From: a bacterium
GTDB lineage: Bacteria; Patescibacteriota; Gracilibacteria; Peribacterales; Peribacteraceae
DNA length: 40,616 nucleotides
Direction: 5' to 3'
Assembly: GCA_029558515.1 (NCBI GenBank)
Contig: JAKQEM010000028.1
Span: forward strand, 1 to 40,616
Part shown: in pieces, positions 1 through 8,272 of the stretch
How the letters are laid out: every line of letters begins with the position of its first letter
Numbering within the stretch: the stretch's first letter is position 1
Notes under the pieces: model-generated
The model's database searches: none
Told to the model about the DNA's origin: nothing
The model's input: only the letters and a program-made list of their open reading frames with translations
Translations under genes and position numbers: made by a program

Positions 1-2892
1 GAATTTACGCAGGATCCGGCGTTCGATGTGAATGGGAAGAATGGCGTGACAGAGATGGACGGGCTCGTGTTCGCGCAGGCGATGTATGGGATCGTCCTCA
101 GCTGCGGGCAGGGTCCGTCTGGCTGCGTCGTGGATGGCATCAAGACCGCAGGCGAAGACTGTGACGACGGGGACAGCGATGACGAAAACGGCTGCTCCAA
201 CACCTGTGCCATTCATGCCGACTATACGTGCAGTGGCGCGGAGGGACAGAAAAGTGTGTGTGTACTCAAGCCTGCCCCTCAGTGCCGCGATGGAGTCGAT
301 AACGACAAGGATGGGAAGATCGACTTCCCGGATGATACGGAATGTACCAGCGCCGATGGCACATCGGAGGCGTTACTCGCGCCCGTCTCGATACTCTACC
401 CTGCGGATGGTTCTGAGTATCTGAACTTGAGAGGGGATAACAGCTTCACAGTGCACTATCTTGTAAGTGAAGCAATGGACAACGATGTGAGGAGCATCAA
501 TGCCGAATGGATTGATGGCAGTGGGAAGAAGATTTCCCTTCAAGGTGATCCGATGAGCACGTCGCTCTACATGAAGTTAGATCCAACCTATGTGGTGACG
601 TGGGCCGGACAGCACACGCTCACTCTCACTACGCGCTACGAAGATGGTTCATCGTATTCCACGATTTCTCGCTTTACGGTGAAGCAGGTGCCTGTCGTGA
701 ATCCTCCCTATCCTTCAATTACTATCGTGGTGAATGGCACATCATCACTCAACTTCTTCCCTCCCGTCTACCGGTATTCTCCGACGTCAAATGTTACGCT
801 CAGCATTCTCTATCCCGAAAAGTGGGAGAGTGTGCAGTCGACTCAAGGTGACATCGATACATGTAACGACGGAATCGACAACAATGCGAATGGGCAAATC
901 GATGAGGGTTGTGTCATCGACTACACGATCAATGGCGTGGCAGGGAAGATGCAATTAACGTCGAATGATTTTAAGGCACGAACGCTCCCCGGTCTTTGGG
1001 AGCCCGGTTCCTACACGATTACGGCGAAAATAGGGAAGGAAACAGTCGTGACGTCTTTCGTGATCCTGCCAACGGCCTGTCACGACGGTCTCGATAATGA
1101 CGGAGATGGCGTGAAGGATTATCCCCAGGATACGGGGTGCAGCCATGCGGGTGATCCTTCGGAGAACGGTGCGATCCTCCGTTCGATTGTCGGCCCCGCC
1201 GGGGTGGTCCGTGGAGATACATCGGCTATCACCCTCTACGGAACCCTCCATGGCGATAATACGTCGATGATCATGCGAGTCCTCGTCGACGGCATCGAAC
1301 GTACGCGGTTCGGTGGAACCGCATGGAATGCGTTGCCCATTCCTCTTGGGACAGCGGGCCAGGGTACCCTGACGATCGCCGTCGACCAAGATCTTCCTGC
1401 GCAGACACCGGGGGTCCGCATCTCCCAAGGAGTGCACGCAGTGAAGGTGGAACTTGGGCGGTACGATGGCACGACGTGGGTGAGCCACGGGTCACATGAA
1501 ACGACCGTCACCGCATACACCTGCGGGAATGGGAAGGTTGATCCCACCGAGCAGTGCGATGGTGAGGCAACATGTGGCACCCTGACATGCCAGACCCTTG
1601 CGGCGTCGCAGTGTTTGGACGGATCGGATAATGACAATGATGGCGCAGCGGATTCTTTTCACGTACAGCAGCTCATGCCACTTGCGACCACTGATGACGA
1701 GCTCATCGCGGAGAATTCGGAAGACGGCCTCGTCTATACCGATGAACGGCTCTTCCTTCCTCTTGACGACAAGAAACTCGTCGACCGAGTTCGAATTCGT
1801 GATCGTGCGGATCCAACGGTCGTGAAGGCCACTGTGGATCTTGGGTACGAATTCCGTAAGTCTGTGTGTGACCAGGACGGCCGGGGAAGTGCACTCAAGA
1901 ATTCGGGTGTTGAGCACGTGCAGGCCGGCACGACAGCCGAGGGTCCGTACGTCCTCTTGAATCTTTGGTGTGCCACGAGTAACAACAGCGGTGTGAATGT
2001 GGCGGTGAAGATGGACGGAATGCTCACGAAGGTGTTGGGCATGTCGCGCGAGATTTTGAGGTATGATCTACGACTGATCGACGGAGGGAAGCAGCTTGTG
2101 TACCCCTCAGACGCAGGAGACGCGTTGTATCTGGTGGATGCCACAACACTCACACTCACAAAAACCATCCCGCTCAAGATGTTGGCAACTCATTTCTCGC
2201 ACATTGCCGGCAATGAGTTCTACTACGTATCCAACCCATATGCAGGGAAAGGGGGACCCCTCTCAATTGTCCGTGTGCGCCTGGAGGATGGGTCCCAGGA
2301 AGCAGTGGCTCTCCCGGAGGAGATCGCCCGCTTTGGAGTGCAAGCTGCAGTTGGGAACGGTCAGGATTTCTATCTTTCGCTCTCGCCGAATTTCTATCCC
2401 TCCGGGCATCCGATCACAACCGATCTTCCACCAGATATCGTTCGTATCGATCTTCGCACACTCACAGTTGCGGGTACGCTCAAGCTCAGTGTCCCGCGCC
2501 GTCTGGATCCGGTGAATCACCTGCAGGATCTCTATATTCAGTTCACCCCTGTGTCCGCAACGGACCGGTATGTCGTTGGGAATGTGTGGATGAAAACCGT
2601 TGGCCAGTTTGCGAAAGCATCGCTCGGCATCCTGGCGGTCCCCAAGCAGAGCATCGTTGGGGTGGTTGAAACGTCGACATCCATGCGAGAGTATGCATCC
2701 GGCTCTAAAGTGGTCGGGAATGGCATGGTGTTCGTCCCACGTACCGATACCTCTCAGTTGCTTCTCTGCTCTGATAAGACGGGAGCAGGCGAAGCGGTGT
2801 GGTGTGGGAGACGAACGACGCCAATACAGTGGACGCTGCTACGGTTCGAAAGTGATACGCAGTGCACATCGGTAGACAGCAATGAGTCCTGA
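1..2892 (+). CDS. Large secreted-type protein with dockerin-like, DUF4215 and MopE-like acidic repeats (5' truncated)
   Basis: The frame is open from base 1, so the gene starts upstream; a GTG at 28 is not a convincing start because it lies inside an EF-hand/dockerin-like motif (FDVNGKNGVTEMDG) that begins before it. Next comes a DUF4215-like Cys-rich unit (GEDCDDGDSDDENGCSNTC) and at least four MopE-like acidic motifs of the form C-x-D-G-x-D-N-D-x-D-G (CRDGVDNDKDG, CNDGIDNNANG, CHDGLDNDGDG, CLDGSDNDNDG), which in known families bind metal, usually calcium. Between them are about 100-residue stretches that look like Ig/beta-sandwich modules. The last 400 residues carry repeated strand patterns such as LYLVDATTLTLTKTI and IVRIDLRTLTVAGTL that suggest a beta-propeller. 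No C-terminal membrane anchor is seen. A hairpin terminator follows 16 bases after the stop. Function inferred: extracellular, calcium-stabilised surface protein; ligand unknown. Confidence 0.85.
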   Translation, partial: EFTQDPAFDVNGKNGVTEMDGLVFAQAMYGIVLSCGQGPSGCVVDGIKTAGEDCDDGDSDDENGCSNTCAIHADYTCSGAEGQKSVCVLKPAPQCRDGVDNDKDGKIDFPDDTECTSADGTSEALLAPVSILYPADGSEYLNLRGDNSFTVHYLVSEAMDNDVRSINAEWIDGSGKKISLQGDPMSTSLYMKLDPTYVVTWAGQHTLTLTTRYEDGSSYSTISRFTVKQVPVVNPPYPSITIVVNGTSSLNFFPPVYRYSPTSNVTLSILYPEKWESVQSTQGDIDTCNDGIDNNANGQIDEGCVIDYTINGVAGKMQLTSNDFKARTLPGLWEPGSYTITAKIGKETVVTSFVILPTACHDGLDNDGDGVKDYPQDTGCSHAGDPSENGAILRSIVGPAGVVRGDTSAITLYGTLHGDNTSMIMRVLVDGIERTRFGGTAWNALPIPLGTAGQGTLTIAVDQDLPAQTPGVRISQGVHAVKVELGRYDGTTWVSHGSHETTVTAYTCGNGKVDPTEQCDGEATCGTLTCQTLAASQCLDGSDNDNDGAADSFHVQQLMPLATTDDELIAENSEDGLVYTDERLFLPLDDKKLVDRVRIRDRADPTVVKATVDLGYEFRKSVCDQDGRGSALKNSGVEHVQAGTTAEGPYVLLNLWCATSNNSGVNVAVKMDGMLTKVLGMSREILRYDLRLIDGGKQLVYPSDAGDALYLVDATTLTLTKTIPLKMLATHFSHIAGNEFYYVSNPYAGKGGPLSIVRVRLEDGSQEAVALPEEIARFGVQAAVGNGQDFYLSLSPNFYPSGHPITTDLPPDIVRIDLRTLTVAGTLKLSVPRRLDPVNHLQDLYIQFTPVSATDRYVVGNVWMKTVGQFAKASLGILAVPKQSIVGVVETSTSMREYASGSKVVGNGMVFVPRTDTSQLLLCSDKTGAGEAVWCGRRTTPIQWTLLRFESDTQCTSVDSNES

Positions 2893-2908
2893 GCTCACCT
2901 ATGAAAAG

Positions 2909-2930
2909 GGTGCATCATGCGCCATTTTTT
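2909..2930 (+). terminator. Rho-independent terminator of the first gene
   Basis: GGTGC and GCGCC form a 5-bp stem (one G-T pair) around ATCAT, followed after one base by six T. It begins 16 bases after the stop of the upstream gene. It also argues against translation of the next gene starting at the ATG at 2901. Confidence 0.6.
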
Positions 2931-3099
2931 GATGAGCGTGCCGCGATGCCGATGATGGTGCGGACAAGAGTCTGCTCTCTGAGCCCTCCCAAGTTCTCCC
3001 GTCCATCCTGCGTAAGAACCTGCTCCTGCGTGAGGCCCGTTTTTTCGATTCGTCCAGAATCCCCCGGCTGTGTGATACGGAACACACACGACTGTCCCC

Positions 3100-3128
3100 T
3101 TGAAAAAAGTCCTTCAATTTGTTATACT
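3100..3128 (+). promoter_or_regulatory. Sigma-70-type promoter for the 118-aa gene
   Basis: TTGAAA (3100-3105), a 17-base spacer, then TATACT (3123-3128): five of six matches in each box. The expected transcript start near 3135 leaves a leader of about 27 bases, which is A/C-rich (cacacccactcacaccc) and has no Shine-Dalgarno motif. Confidence 0.75.
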
Positions 3129-3161
3129 GGTTGGATTTCACAAACACACCCACTCACACCC

Positions 3162-3518
3162 ATGTCCATCGAAACCTGCATCGCCCACGCCATTCACAAA
3201 GATCTCGATATTCTGGAGGCCGTGCCCGATGTGCAGAAAGTGCCGGTGGAGGAACTGGAAACCTACGTGGAGCAGTACATCACGGCGGTGCAGGACATTC
3301 TCTGCACCATCGTGGAGACGAAAGGAGAGTCCTACCTGCGATCCAAGGACGCTGCGGGCCTCTGTGCCGCCTGTCTGGACGCGGGCATCAGCCTGCCGCC
3401 CCGGATGCTCCTGCGCATGTGCCAGACCATCGTGCAGCTCACCACCCTCGACGCCCAGTTCATTCTGGACACGGAGGACGGCACCAGCCTCTACTACGTG
3501 CGGATGGCGGTATCATGA
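3162..3518 (+). CDS. Small protein of unknown function (118 aa)
   Basis: Not recognised. The start is placed at ATG 3162 because a near-consensus promoter lies at 3100-3128 and a terminator lies at 2909-2930, so the open frame extending upstream to 2901 is probably untranslated. The protein (starting MSIETCIAHAIHKDLDILEA) is predicted mainly helical, soluble and acidic, with four Cys (C6, C47, C68, C71 by rough count; the middle pair is in GLCAACLDAG) and no signal peptide or membrane segment. It is a single-gene unit converging on rpsI, the last gene of the ribosomal cluster, with only 70 bases between them. Existence is well supported by promoter, codon pattern and clean boundaries; function is unknown. 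Confidence 0.7.
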   Translation: MSIETCIAHAIHKDLDILEAVPDVQKVPVEELETYVEQYITAVQDILCTIVETKGESYLRSKDAAGLCAACLDAGISLPPRMLLRMCQTIVQLTTLDAQFILDTEDGTSLYYVRMAVS

Positions 3519-3588
3519 GGGCATCGGCGACACCAAAGCAATCAAAGGATCCCAAAACGAACCGTAGAGTGCCGGGAAACCTCGCTCG

Positions 3589-3990
3589 TTAACGCTTGGA
3601 GAACTGCGGCGCGCGGCGTGCACGGTGGAGACCCGGCTTCTTGCGCTCTTTGATGCGACTGTCACGACGGAGGAACCCGGCCTGTTTCAGTACATGGCGA
3701 TAGTCCGGACTCATGAGAAGCAGCACGCGGCTGATGCCATGGCGCACGGCGTCGCTCTGCGCGGACTTGCCTCCGCCCTGCACTTCCACTTCGATGTCGA
3801 ACGATTTCTTCTTGTCCGTGAGTGCGAGCGCCGCAAGAGCGTTTTCAATCTGCACACCGACAAAATACTTGGCAATCGGATGCTTGTTGACGACGACCTC
3901 GCCGGATCCTTCCTCGTACACGCGAACGCGAGCGATCGCATTCTTCCTTTTGCCGACGCCGTAGAAGTACTGTCGCTTGGAGTCCGTCAT
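3589..3990 (-). CDS. rpsI: 30S ribosomal protein S9 (uS9)
   Basis: 133 aa, full length for the family. The N-terminal YFYGVGKRKNAIARVRVYEG-like segment and the C-terminal LKQAGFLRRDSRIKERKKPG followed by the basic tail ending FSKR are diagnostic of S9; the C-terminal Lys-Arg in known S9 proteins reaches the P-site tRNA. Its ATG overlaps the rplM stop by four bases (ATGA), so the two are translationally coupled, the usual rplM-rpsI pair. It is the last gene of the cluster. No clear hairpin-plus-T terminator is seen in the 70 bases before the convergent small gene. Confidence 0.97.
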   Translation of the reverse strand: MTDSKRQYFYGVGKRKNAIARVRVYEEGSGEVVVNKHPIAKYFVGVQIENALAALALTDKKKSFDIEVEVQGGGKSAQSDAVRHGISRVLLLMSPDYRHVLKQAGFLRRDSRIKERKKPGLHRARRAPQFSKR

Positions 3991-4424
3991 GATTGCGTGC
4001 GGGAGAGGGCTAGAGGCTTGGGTTTCTGTGCGGCAAACGGATGCTCGCTCGCCGCAAACACGTGCAGACGCTTGAGAATCTCGCGGCGGAGACGGTTGTC
4101 GTCCAGCATTCCCTTGATGGCGTTCTCGATGGCGAACGTCGGATTCTTCTCCATCATCTGCGTGAGAGAGGTGTGTTTCATATTGCCCGGAAAACCCGTG
4201 TGGCGATGGTACACCTTGCGTATCCCCTTCTTGGGCGGCAGCGCGATCTTGCCGGCATTGATGATGACCACGCAGTCACCGCACAGCTGATGAGGCGAGA
4301 ACGTCGCCTTGTGCTTGCCGCGGAGAACCGTGGCCGCCTTCGCGGCGATCTTGCCGATGGACTGCCCCTCGGCGTCGATGAGGTGCCAGACTGGCGCCGA
4401 TGGGGGAAGGGTGGTGGTCTTCAT
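3987..4424 (-). CDS. rplM: 50S ribosomal protein L13 (uL13)
   Basis: 145 aa, normal length. Recognised by WHLIDAEGQSIGKIAAKAAT near the N-terminus, the segment HQLCGDCVVIINAGKIALPP and KVYHRHTGFPGNMK, all typical of L13, an early-assembling 23S domain II binder. Its start overlaps the end of rplQ by four bases and its stop overlaps rpsI by four bases, so rplQ-rplM-rpsI form one coupled unit. Confidence 0.97.
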   Translation of the reverse strand: MKTTTLPPSAPVWHLIDAEGQSIGKIAAKAATVLRGKHKATFSPHQLCGDCVVIINAGKIALPPKKGIRKVYHRHTGFPGNMKHTSLTQMMEKNPTFAIENAIKGMLDDNRLRREILKRLHVFAASEHPFAAQKPKPLALSRTQS

Positions 4425-4942
4425 GAGGGGGAAGAATCCGAGGGAACCGAAGGAACCGAAGGAACCGAGGATTCCGAGGATTGCTTCGCAGACTTCGTCG
4501 GTTTCTTCGGACTCTTCGGTTGCGTCGGTTGCTTCGTTGTTTTCTTTACCTTCTTCTCAGGTGCGGCTGCAGACGTCGCAACCACCGCATCGACGAGAGA
4601 GAAATCCACCACGGCCGCTCCGTCACCCTTGCGACTGCCCACGGCCGTGATGACCGAGTAGCCTCCCGTACGGGTGGCATACCGCGGGCGCAGCACTTCC
4701 ATCAGCTTGCGGCTGGCGTTCTTGTCAGTGACGATGCGGTTGATGGCCCGGATCGCAATGTGGGCTGGTTTCGTCTTCGCCGTCGTAATCAAGCCGTCCA
4801 CGATCGGGCGAATGACCAGTGCGCGCTTCTTGATCGTCCGAATGGATTCGTAGAGCAGCACGGACGTCACGAGATTCCGCTCCATCGATCGGGCGTAATC
4901 CGGTTTCTGGTTGAGCCGAGAACGATTGCTCTTGTGGCGCAT
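4421..4942 (-). CDS. rplQ: 50S ribosomal protein L17 (bL17) with repeat-derived C-terminal tail
   Basis: 173 aa against about 120 in most bacteria. Residues 1-115 are ordinary L17 (MRHKSNRSRLNQKPDYARSM at the start, then TSVLLYESIRTIKKRALVIR). From about residue 125 the protein becomes a low-complexity tail: a Lys/Pro part (TKQPTQPKSPKKPTK) followed by a Ser/Val/Pro part (SSVPSVPSVPSDSS). That tail is encoded by a palindromic DNA repeat (4437-4535) shared with rplX and rpsQ. The leader is pyrimidine-rich (ccctattttccccgctcc before ATG) and lacks a Shine-Dalgarno motif. Family identity is certain; a role for the tail is unknown and it may be neutral. Confidence 0.95.
   Translation of the reverse strand: MRHKSNRSRLNQKPDYARSMERNLVTSVLLYESIRTIKKRALVIRPIVDGLITTAKTKPAHIAIRAINRIVTDKNASRKLMEVLRPRYATRTGGYSVITAVGSRKGDGAAVVDFSLVDAVVATSAAAPEKKVKKTTKQPTQPKSPKKPTKSAKQSSESSVPSVPSVPSDSSPS
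4437..4535. repeat. In-frame imperfect inverted repeat in the 3' end of rplQ
   Basis: Left arm about 4437-4480, built from units like GGAACCGAAG and ATTCCGAGG; right arm about 4496-4535, built from TCGGTTTCTTCGG-like units. The reverse complement of one arm matches most of the other, with a spacer of about 15 bases, so the mRNA could form a long hairpin. The same design occurs in rplX and rpsQ. Confidence 0.75.
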
Positions 4943-4998
4943 GGAGCGGGGAAAATAGGGAGTGAGAGGATAGGGGGGAGGACGATGCGATGCAAGGA

Positions 4999-5994
4999 TT
5001 ATTCCTCTCCCTCTTCGCCCAGGGTCAAACCGCGGGTCGCGAGGGTCTCTTTCACTTCATCGAGGGCTTTCGCCCCGAATCCGCGGAAGTTGCTGAGCAT
5101 CGATTCGGTGCACTTGGTGAGCTGTTCGATGGAGCCGACGCCGGCGTTGATGAGCGAGTTTAACGTGCGGGGCGAGAGATTGAGAATCTCAATGGGCGTG
5201 TAGCTCTCCTTGGCGGGAGCAGCGGTCCCCGGCTCCTCCACGGCGACGGGGGCCGCACGGGAGAAATCGGCCATGAACTCCGGTTCCACCGTCTTCTGAT
5301 CGGACCCGAAATACTTGAAGTAGCTCTGCAGGAGTTGAGACGCAAATTGCATCGCCTCCTCGGCATTGAGCGAACCGTTGGTCTTCACCTCCATAACGAG
5401 TTTGTCGAGATCGGTGCGCTGGCCGACGCGCGCTGCTTCCACCTCGTAGCGAACGCGCTCCACGGGACTGAACACCGCATCGACGTACATGAGACCCGGC
5501 TCATGGTGCTGCTTATTCCGCTCGGCAGCCGACTCGTATCCCACGCCCTTCTCCACGGTGACATGCATGGACACGGAACCGCCCTTCTCCACGGTAAACA
5601 GCGGGAGATCCGGATTGAGTATGTCGATATCGGAACTCACTTTGAGATCGGATGCCTTCACCTGCTTGGGTCCCTTCACATCCAACGTGATGGTCTCAGC
5701 ATCCTTGCTGTGCTTGCGCAGTTTCAGCTGTTTGAGCGTGAGCATGATATCGACCACGGATTCCTTCACGCCCTTGATCGTCGTGTACTCATGCTGCACT
5801 CCGTCGATGCGCACCGATGTGACGGCGGCACCCGGGAGACTGCTGAGCAGAACGCGACGCAGCGCATTGCCCAACGTCATGCCGAATCCCGGCGGAAGCG
5901 GAGCGATGGTAAAGACAACGTGGGTGTCATCACCCTTGGTGCCCTTGGCCGAGCTGAAGACGGGCAAACCGATTTCTTCCTGAATAATGTGCAT
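4999..5994 (-). CDS. rpoA: DNA-directed RNA polymerase subunit alpha
   Basis: 331 aa, typical length. The N-terminal assembly domain shows PLPPGFGMTLGNALRRVLLS and PGAAVTSVRIDGVQHEYTTI, the dimerisation core that nucleates the beta and beta-prime subunits. After an Ala/Pro/Glu linker (about residues 245-260) the C-terminal domain shows LSPRTLNSLINAGVGSIEQL and FRGFGAKALDEVKETL, the helix-hairpin-helix module that contacts UP elements and activators. It lies between rpsD and rplQ as in the usual alpha operon. The leader is pyrimidine-rich (cctgtcacctccctccctcc). The protein ends in a short acidic tail (GEEGEE). Confidence 0.98.
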   Translation of the reverse strand: MHIIQEEIGLPVFSSAKGTKGDDTHVVFTIAPLPPGFGMTLGNALRRVLLSSLPGAAVTSVRIDGVQHEYTTIKGVKESVVDIMLTLKQLKLRKHSKDAETITLDVKGPKQVKASDLKVSSDIDILNPDLPLFTVEKGGSVSMHVTVEKGVGYESAAERNKQHHEPGLMYVDAVFSPVERVRYEVEAARVGQRTDLDKLVMEVKTNGSLNAEEAMQFASQLLQSYFKYFGSDQKTVEPEFMADFSRAAPVAVEEPGTAAPAKESYTPIEILNLSPRTLNSLINAGVGSIEQLTKCTESMLSNFRGFGAKALDEVKETLATRGLTLGEEGEE

Positions 5995-6046
5995 AGAAGG
6001 AGGGAGGGAGGTGACAGGAATGGGCGAACTGTCGCCCTGGATTATA

Positions 6047-6664
6047 TTAATTCCGAGAGTAGAATTCGACGATCTGGCGCATTTCGACGGCCTGTTCGGC
6101 GTCCTCAGGCGCAGGCAGAGCGGTCATCTCCGCCTTCAAGTTGGCGGCATCCACGGAGAGCCACTTGGGAGCGTGATACTTGGCGTTGCGCTCGCGAATC
6201 GCGGCAAACACCGGGGAATCCTTGGCGCGGGGTCGAATGGAGATCACCTGTCCGGGCTGCAGCCGATACGAAGGCGACGTGACCCGACGGCCGTCGACGA
6301 GGAAGAGACCGTGACCGGAAAACTGACGGGATTGCATGCGCGTCATCGCAAACCCCGCGCGATAGATGGCGTTGTCGAGACGCTGCTCCAACAGGCGCTT
6401 CATCGTGTCGCCCGTCCGGCCTTTGGCCTTGATGGACTCGTCGTAGAGACGGCGGAACTGCTTCTCCGAAAGACCGTACATGTCACGGGCTTTCTGCTTC
6501 TCCTTGAGCTGTTTTGCATACTCGGAATCGCGGCCCGAGCGCGTCTTGGGTCCTTTGCCGGGACCGTAGGGCTTGTGCTGCAGAATCTTGTCGTACTTGT
6601 CTGCCGCAAAGATATTGACGCCATGACGGCGGACGCGTCGTGCTTTGGGACCTGTGTACTTCAT
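6047..6664 (-). CDS. rpsD: 30S ribosomal protein S4 (uS4)
   Basis: 205 aa, full length. It begins MKYTGPKARRVRRHGVNIF and carries the S4 RNA-binding core (RLDNAIYRAGFAMTRMQSRQ, GHGLFLVDGRRVTSPSYRL), followed by a C-terminal segment with WLSVDAANLKAEM. The N-terminal zinc-ligand cysteines found in some S4 proteins are absent, so this is the zinc-independent form. S4 is a primary 16S binder. It lies between rpsK and rpoA as expected; 48 bases separate it from rpsK. Confidence 0.97.
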   Translation of the reverse strand: MKYTGPKARRVRRHGVNIFAADKYDKILQHKPYGPGKGPKTRSGRDSEYAKQLKEKQKARDMYGLSEKQFRRLYDESIKAKGRTGDTMKRLLEQRLDNAIYRAGFAMTRMQSRQFSGHGLFLVDGRRVTSPSYRLQPGQVISIRPRAKDSPVFAAIRERNAKYHAPKWLSVDAANLKAEMTALPAPEDAEQAVEMRQIVEFYSRN

Positions 6665-6712
6665 GAGGTGAGGAAGGTGAGAAAAGACAGGAAAGGCAGA
6701 AAGGTTGATCGA

Positions 6713-7117
6713 TTACACGCGGCGGCGACGGGGGGGGCGACAACCGCCGTGCGGAATGGGCGTGACATCGATGATCGCGTCGAGATTGAGACCAGCTCCC
6801 TGCAGACCGCGGATAGCCTGTTCCCGTCCGGGGCCGAGTCCTTTGATTTCCACTTGGACCGATTCGATACCGAAAGACAGCGCCTTCTGCACCGCATTCT
6901 CCGCTGCGATCTTGGCCGAGTACGGGGTGGATTTGCGTGTTCCGGCAAACCCTGATGATCCCGAACTCGCCCAGGCAAGCACCTTGCCCTCCGGGTCCGT
7001 GAGCGACACGATCGTATTGTTCTCACCGGCATGAATGCAGGCGCGCGCCTGTCTGACCGTACGCTTGACCTTCTTCTTGCGAATCTTGGTGACGGGAGTG
7101 GTGGAGGATTCTGCCAT
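6713..7117 (-). CDS. rpsK: 30S ribosomal protein S11 (uS11)
   Basis: 134 aa from ATG 7117; the frame is open 14 codons further upstream to 7159, but homology starts only at [20 protein letters not shown] and an ATG with the usual C/T-rich leader (ccatttaccccgcatcgttc) lies at 7117. Diagnostic segments are [26 protein letters not shown]-like [20 protein letters not shown] and [18 protein letters not shown]11 lines the mRNA exit channel with S7 and S18. Order rpsM-rpsK-rpsD is canonical. Confidence 0.96.
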   Translation of the reverse strand: MAESSTTPVTKIRKKKVKRTVRQARACIHAGENNTIVSLTDPEGKVLAWASSGSSGFAGTRKSTPYSAKIAAENAVQKALSFGIESVQVEIKGLGPGREQAIRGLQGAGLNLDAIIDVTPIPHGGCRPPRRRRV

Positions 7118-7185
7118 GAACGATGCGGGGTAAATGGTTGTACAGTGGCAGAGACGCAACGTCGCGCATCTCTACGCATGAATGG

Positions 7186-7566
7186 TTAGGTCTTGGACAG
7201 GGTCGTGCGGCCGGAGAGACCCGTCTTCTTCTTGCCACGCTTGGTACGCGCGTTGCGGCGCGAGGTCTGTCCGCGAACTGGAAGTTTGCGGCGGTGACGC
7301 ATGCCGCGCCACGTACCGATATCCTGCAGACGCTTCACATCCAGCATGGTCTTGCGATTGAGTTCTCCCTCAGTCACCTCCCTCTCCACACGTGAGCGCA
7401 GGCGCGCCTCCTGCTCCTCCGTCAGCTTCTCCGCGGGAAGCATCGGATCGATCTTGAGTTCCGTGAGGATACGTCGTGCAAGCGGTCGTCCGATGCCTTT
7501 GATCGCGGTCAACGCGATGAGAATGTGTTTGGAGCCGGGGAGGTTGATACCCGAGATACGAACCAT
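7186..7566 (-). CDS. rpsM: 30S ribosomal protein S13 (uS13)
   Basis: 126 aa from ATG 7566, where VRISGINLPGSKHILIALTA, the standard S13 start, begins; the upstream open frame (to 7662) has no homology. Other family marks are IKGIGRPLARRILTELKI, GTWRGMRHRRKLPVRGQTSR and the basic C-terminus that in known ribosomes contacts the P-site tRNA and bridge B1. The leader is pyrimidine-rich (cctacaacctcgcact). Confidence 0.97.
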   Translation of the reverse strand: MVRISGINLPGSKHILIALTAIKGIGRPLARRILTELKIDPMLPAEKLTEEQEARLRSRVEREVTEGELNRKTMLDVKRLQDIGTWRGMRHRRKLPVRGQTSRRNARTKRGKKKTGLSGRTTLSKT

Positions 7567-7688
7567 AGTGCGAGGTTGTAGGTTGTAGGCAGTAGGGAGG
7601 AAGAAGGAGTGGGAATCGTAGGAAACAGATGGGGGAGAGGAGGAGCGGTGCAGATTGTACATCCTACCACCTGCTCACTACGCCCTCG

Positions 7689-7817
7689 TTACCCTTGACG
7701 CTGCTTATGCTTGGGCGTCTTGCACACGACACGCACGCGGCGCACGCCACGGCCGTCCCGCCGCAGGATGATGCGGCAATCTTTACACATGCGTTTGACG
7801 GAAGCACGAACTTTCAT
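7689..7817 (-). CDS. rpmJ: 50S ribosomal protein L36 (bL36), zinc-ribbon form
   Basis: 42 aa, read directly from the minus strand between infA and rps[21 protein letters not shown] followed by [20 protein letters not shown] and QG. The four zinc ligands C11, C14, C32 and H37 of the C+ type are all present. The length is slightly above the usual 37-38. Its ATG overlaps the infA stop by four bases. The order infA-rpmJ-rpsM is canonical. Confidence 0.95.
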   Translation of the reverse strand: MKVRASVKRMCKDCRIILRRDGRGVRRVRVVCKTPKHKQRQG

Positions 7818-8131
7818 GAACGATGTGGGGAAGAGCGGGGAGAAACGACATCAGTCGGCGCAGGAGCGTAGACGGGATTGCCTTCGTCATCGAACCGCTG
7901 ATCGGAACGGAAACGATACGTGATGCGGCCTTTCTGCAAATCGTACGGCGTCATTTCGATACGGACCCTGTCCCCGGGGAGGATGCGGACACGGTGGACA
8001 CGCATACGACCGGCTAGGTGGCAGAGCAGTACATGATCCTTGGCTTGCGGACTGAGTATTTTGACCTGGAACGTCGCATTCGGGAAGGTCTCTTCCACGA
8101 TGCCGATGAGCTCGATGACGTCCTTCGACAC
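7814..8131 (-). CDS. infA: Translation initiation factor IF-1 with C-terminal extension
   Basis: 105 aa against about 72 in most bacteria. The OB-fold core is clear: [54 protein letters not shown]. The start is a GTG (8131-8129): homology begins exactly there, and no ATG precedes it in frame. The leader (catttcccttttttgcgact) is pyrimidine-rich with no Shine-Dalgarno motif. Residues after about 76 form a hydrophilic tail ([20 protein letters not shown]) without recognisable homology. IF-1 occupies the A site during initiation. The gene overlaps rpmJ by four bases. Confidence 0.95.
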   Translation of the reverse strand: MSKDVIELIGIVEETFPNATFQVKILSPQAKDHVLLCHLAGRMRVHRVRILPGDRVRIEMTPYDLQKGRITYRFRSDQRFDDEGNPVYAPAPTDVVSPRSSPHRS

Positions 8132-8240
8132 AGTCGCAAAAAAGGGAAATGGACCGCAAAAGCCGCCGCATCCTACAGATCGATTGGATCATCAGCAAGC
8201 TTATTCTTCGCAAACCACACAAGAACGGAAAAAATCAGTT

Positions 8241-8272
8241 GCATGAATAATATAATATTGTCTTATAACAAT
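8241..8272 (-). promoter_or_regulatory. Probable promoter region upstream of infA
   Basis: A markedly AT-rich patch between the map stop and infA, containing TTGTTATAAGACAATATTAT on the minus strand. It looks like a promoter for infA onward, but no pair of boxes with good spacing can be fixed. Confidence 0.35.

Noticed and set aside
3030-3047. T-rich run after GGCCCG as a second terminator
   Set aside because: No stable stem directly precedes the T run, and it lies between a better terminator and the next promoter.
2901-3161. Upstream extension of the 118-aa gene to ATG 2901
   Set aside because: The interval contains a terminator (2909-2930) and the promoter of the gene (3100-3128); composition is not protein-like.
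5335-6282. 315-codon open frame on the plus strand
   Set aside because: Antisense to rpoA and rpsD; sequence is His/Arg-rich shadow with no family likeness.
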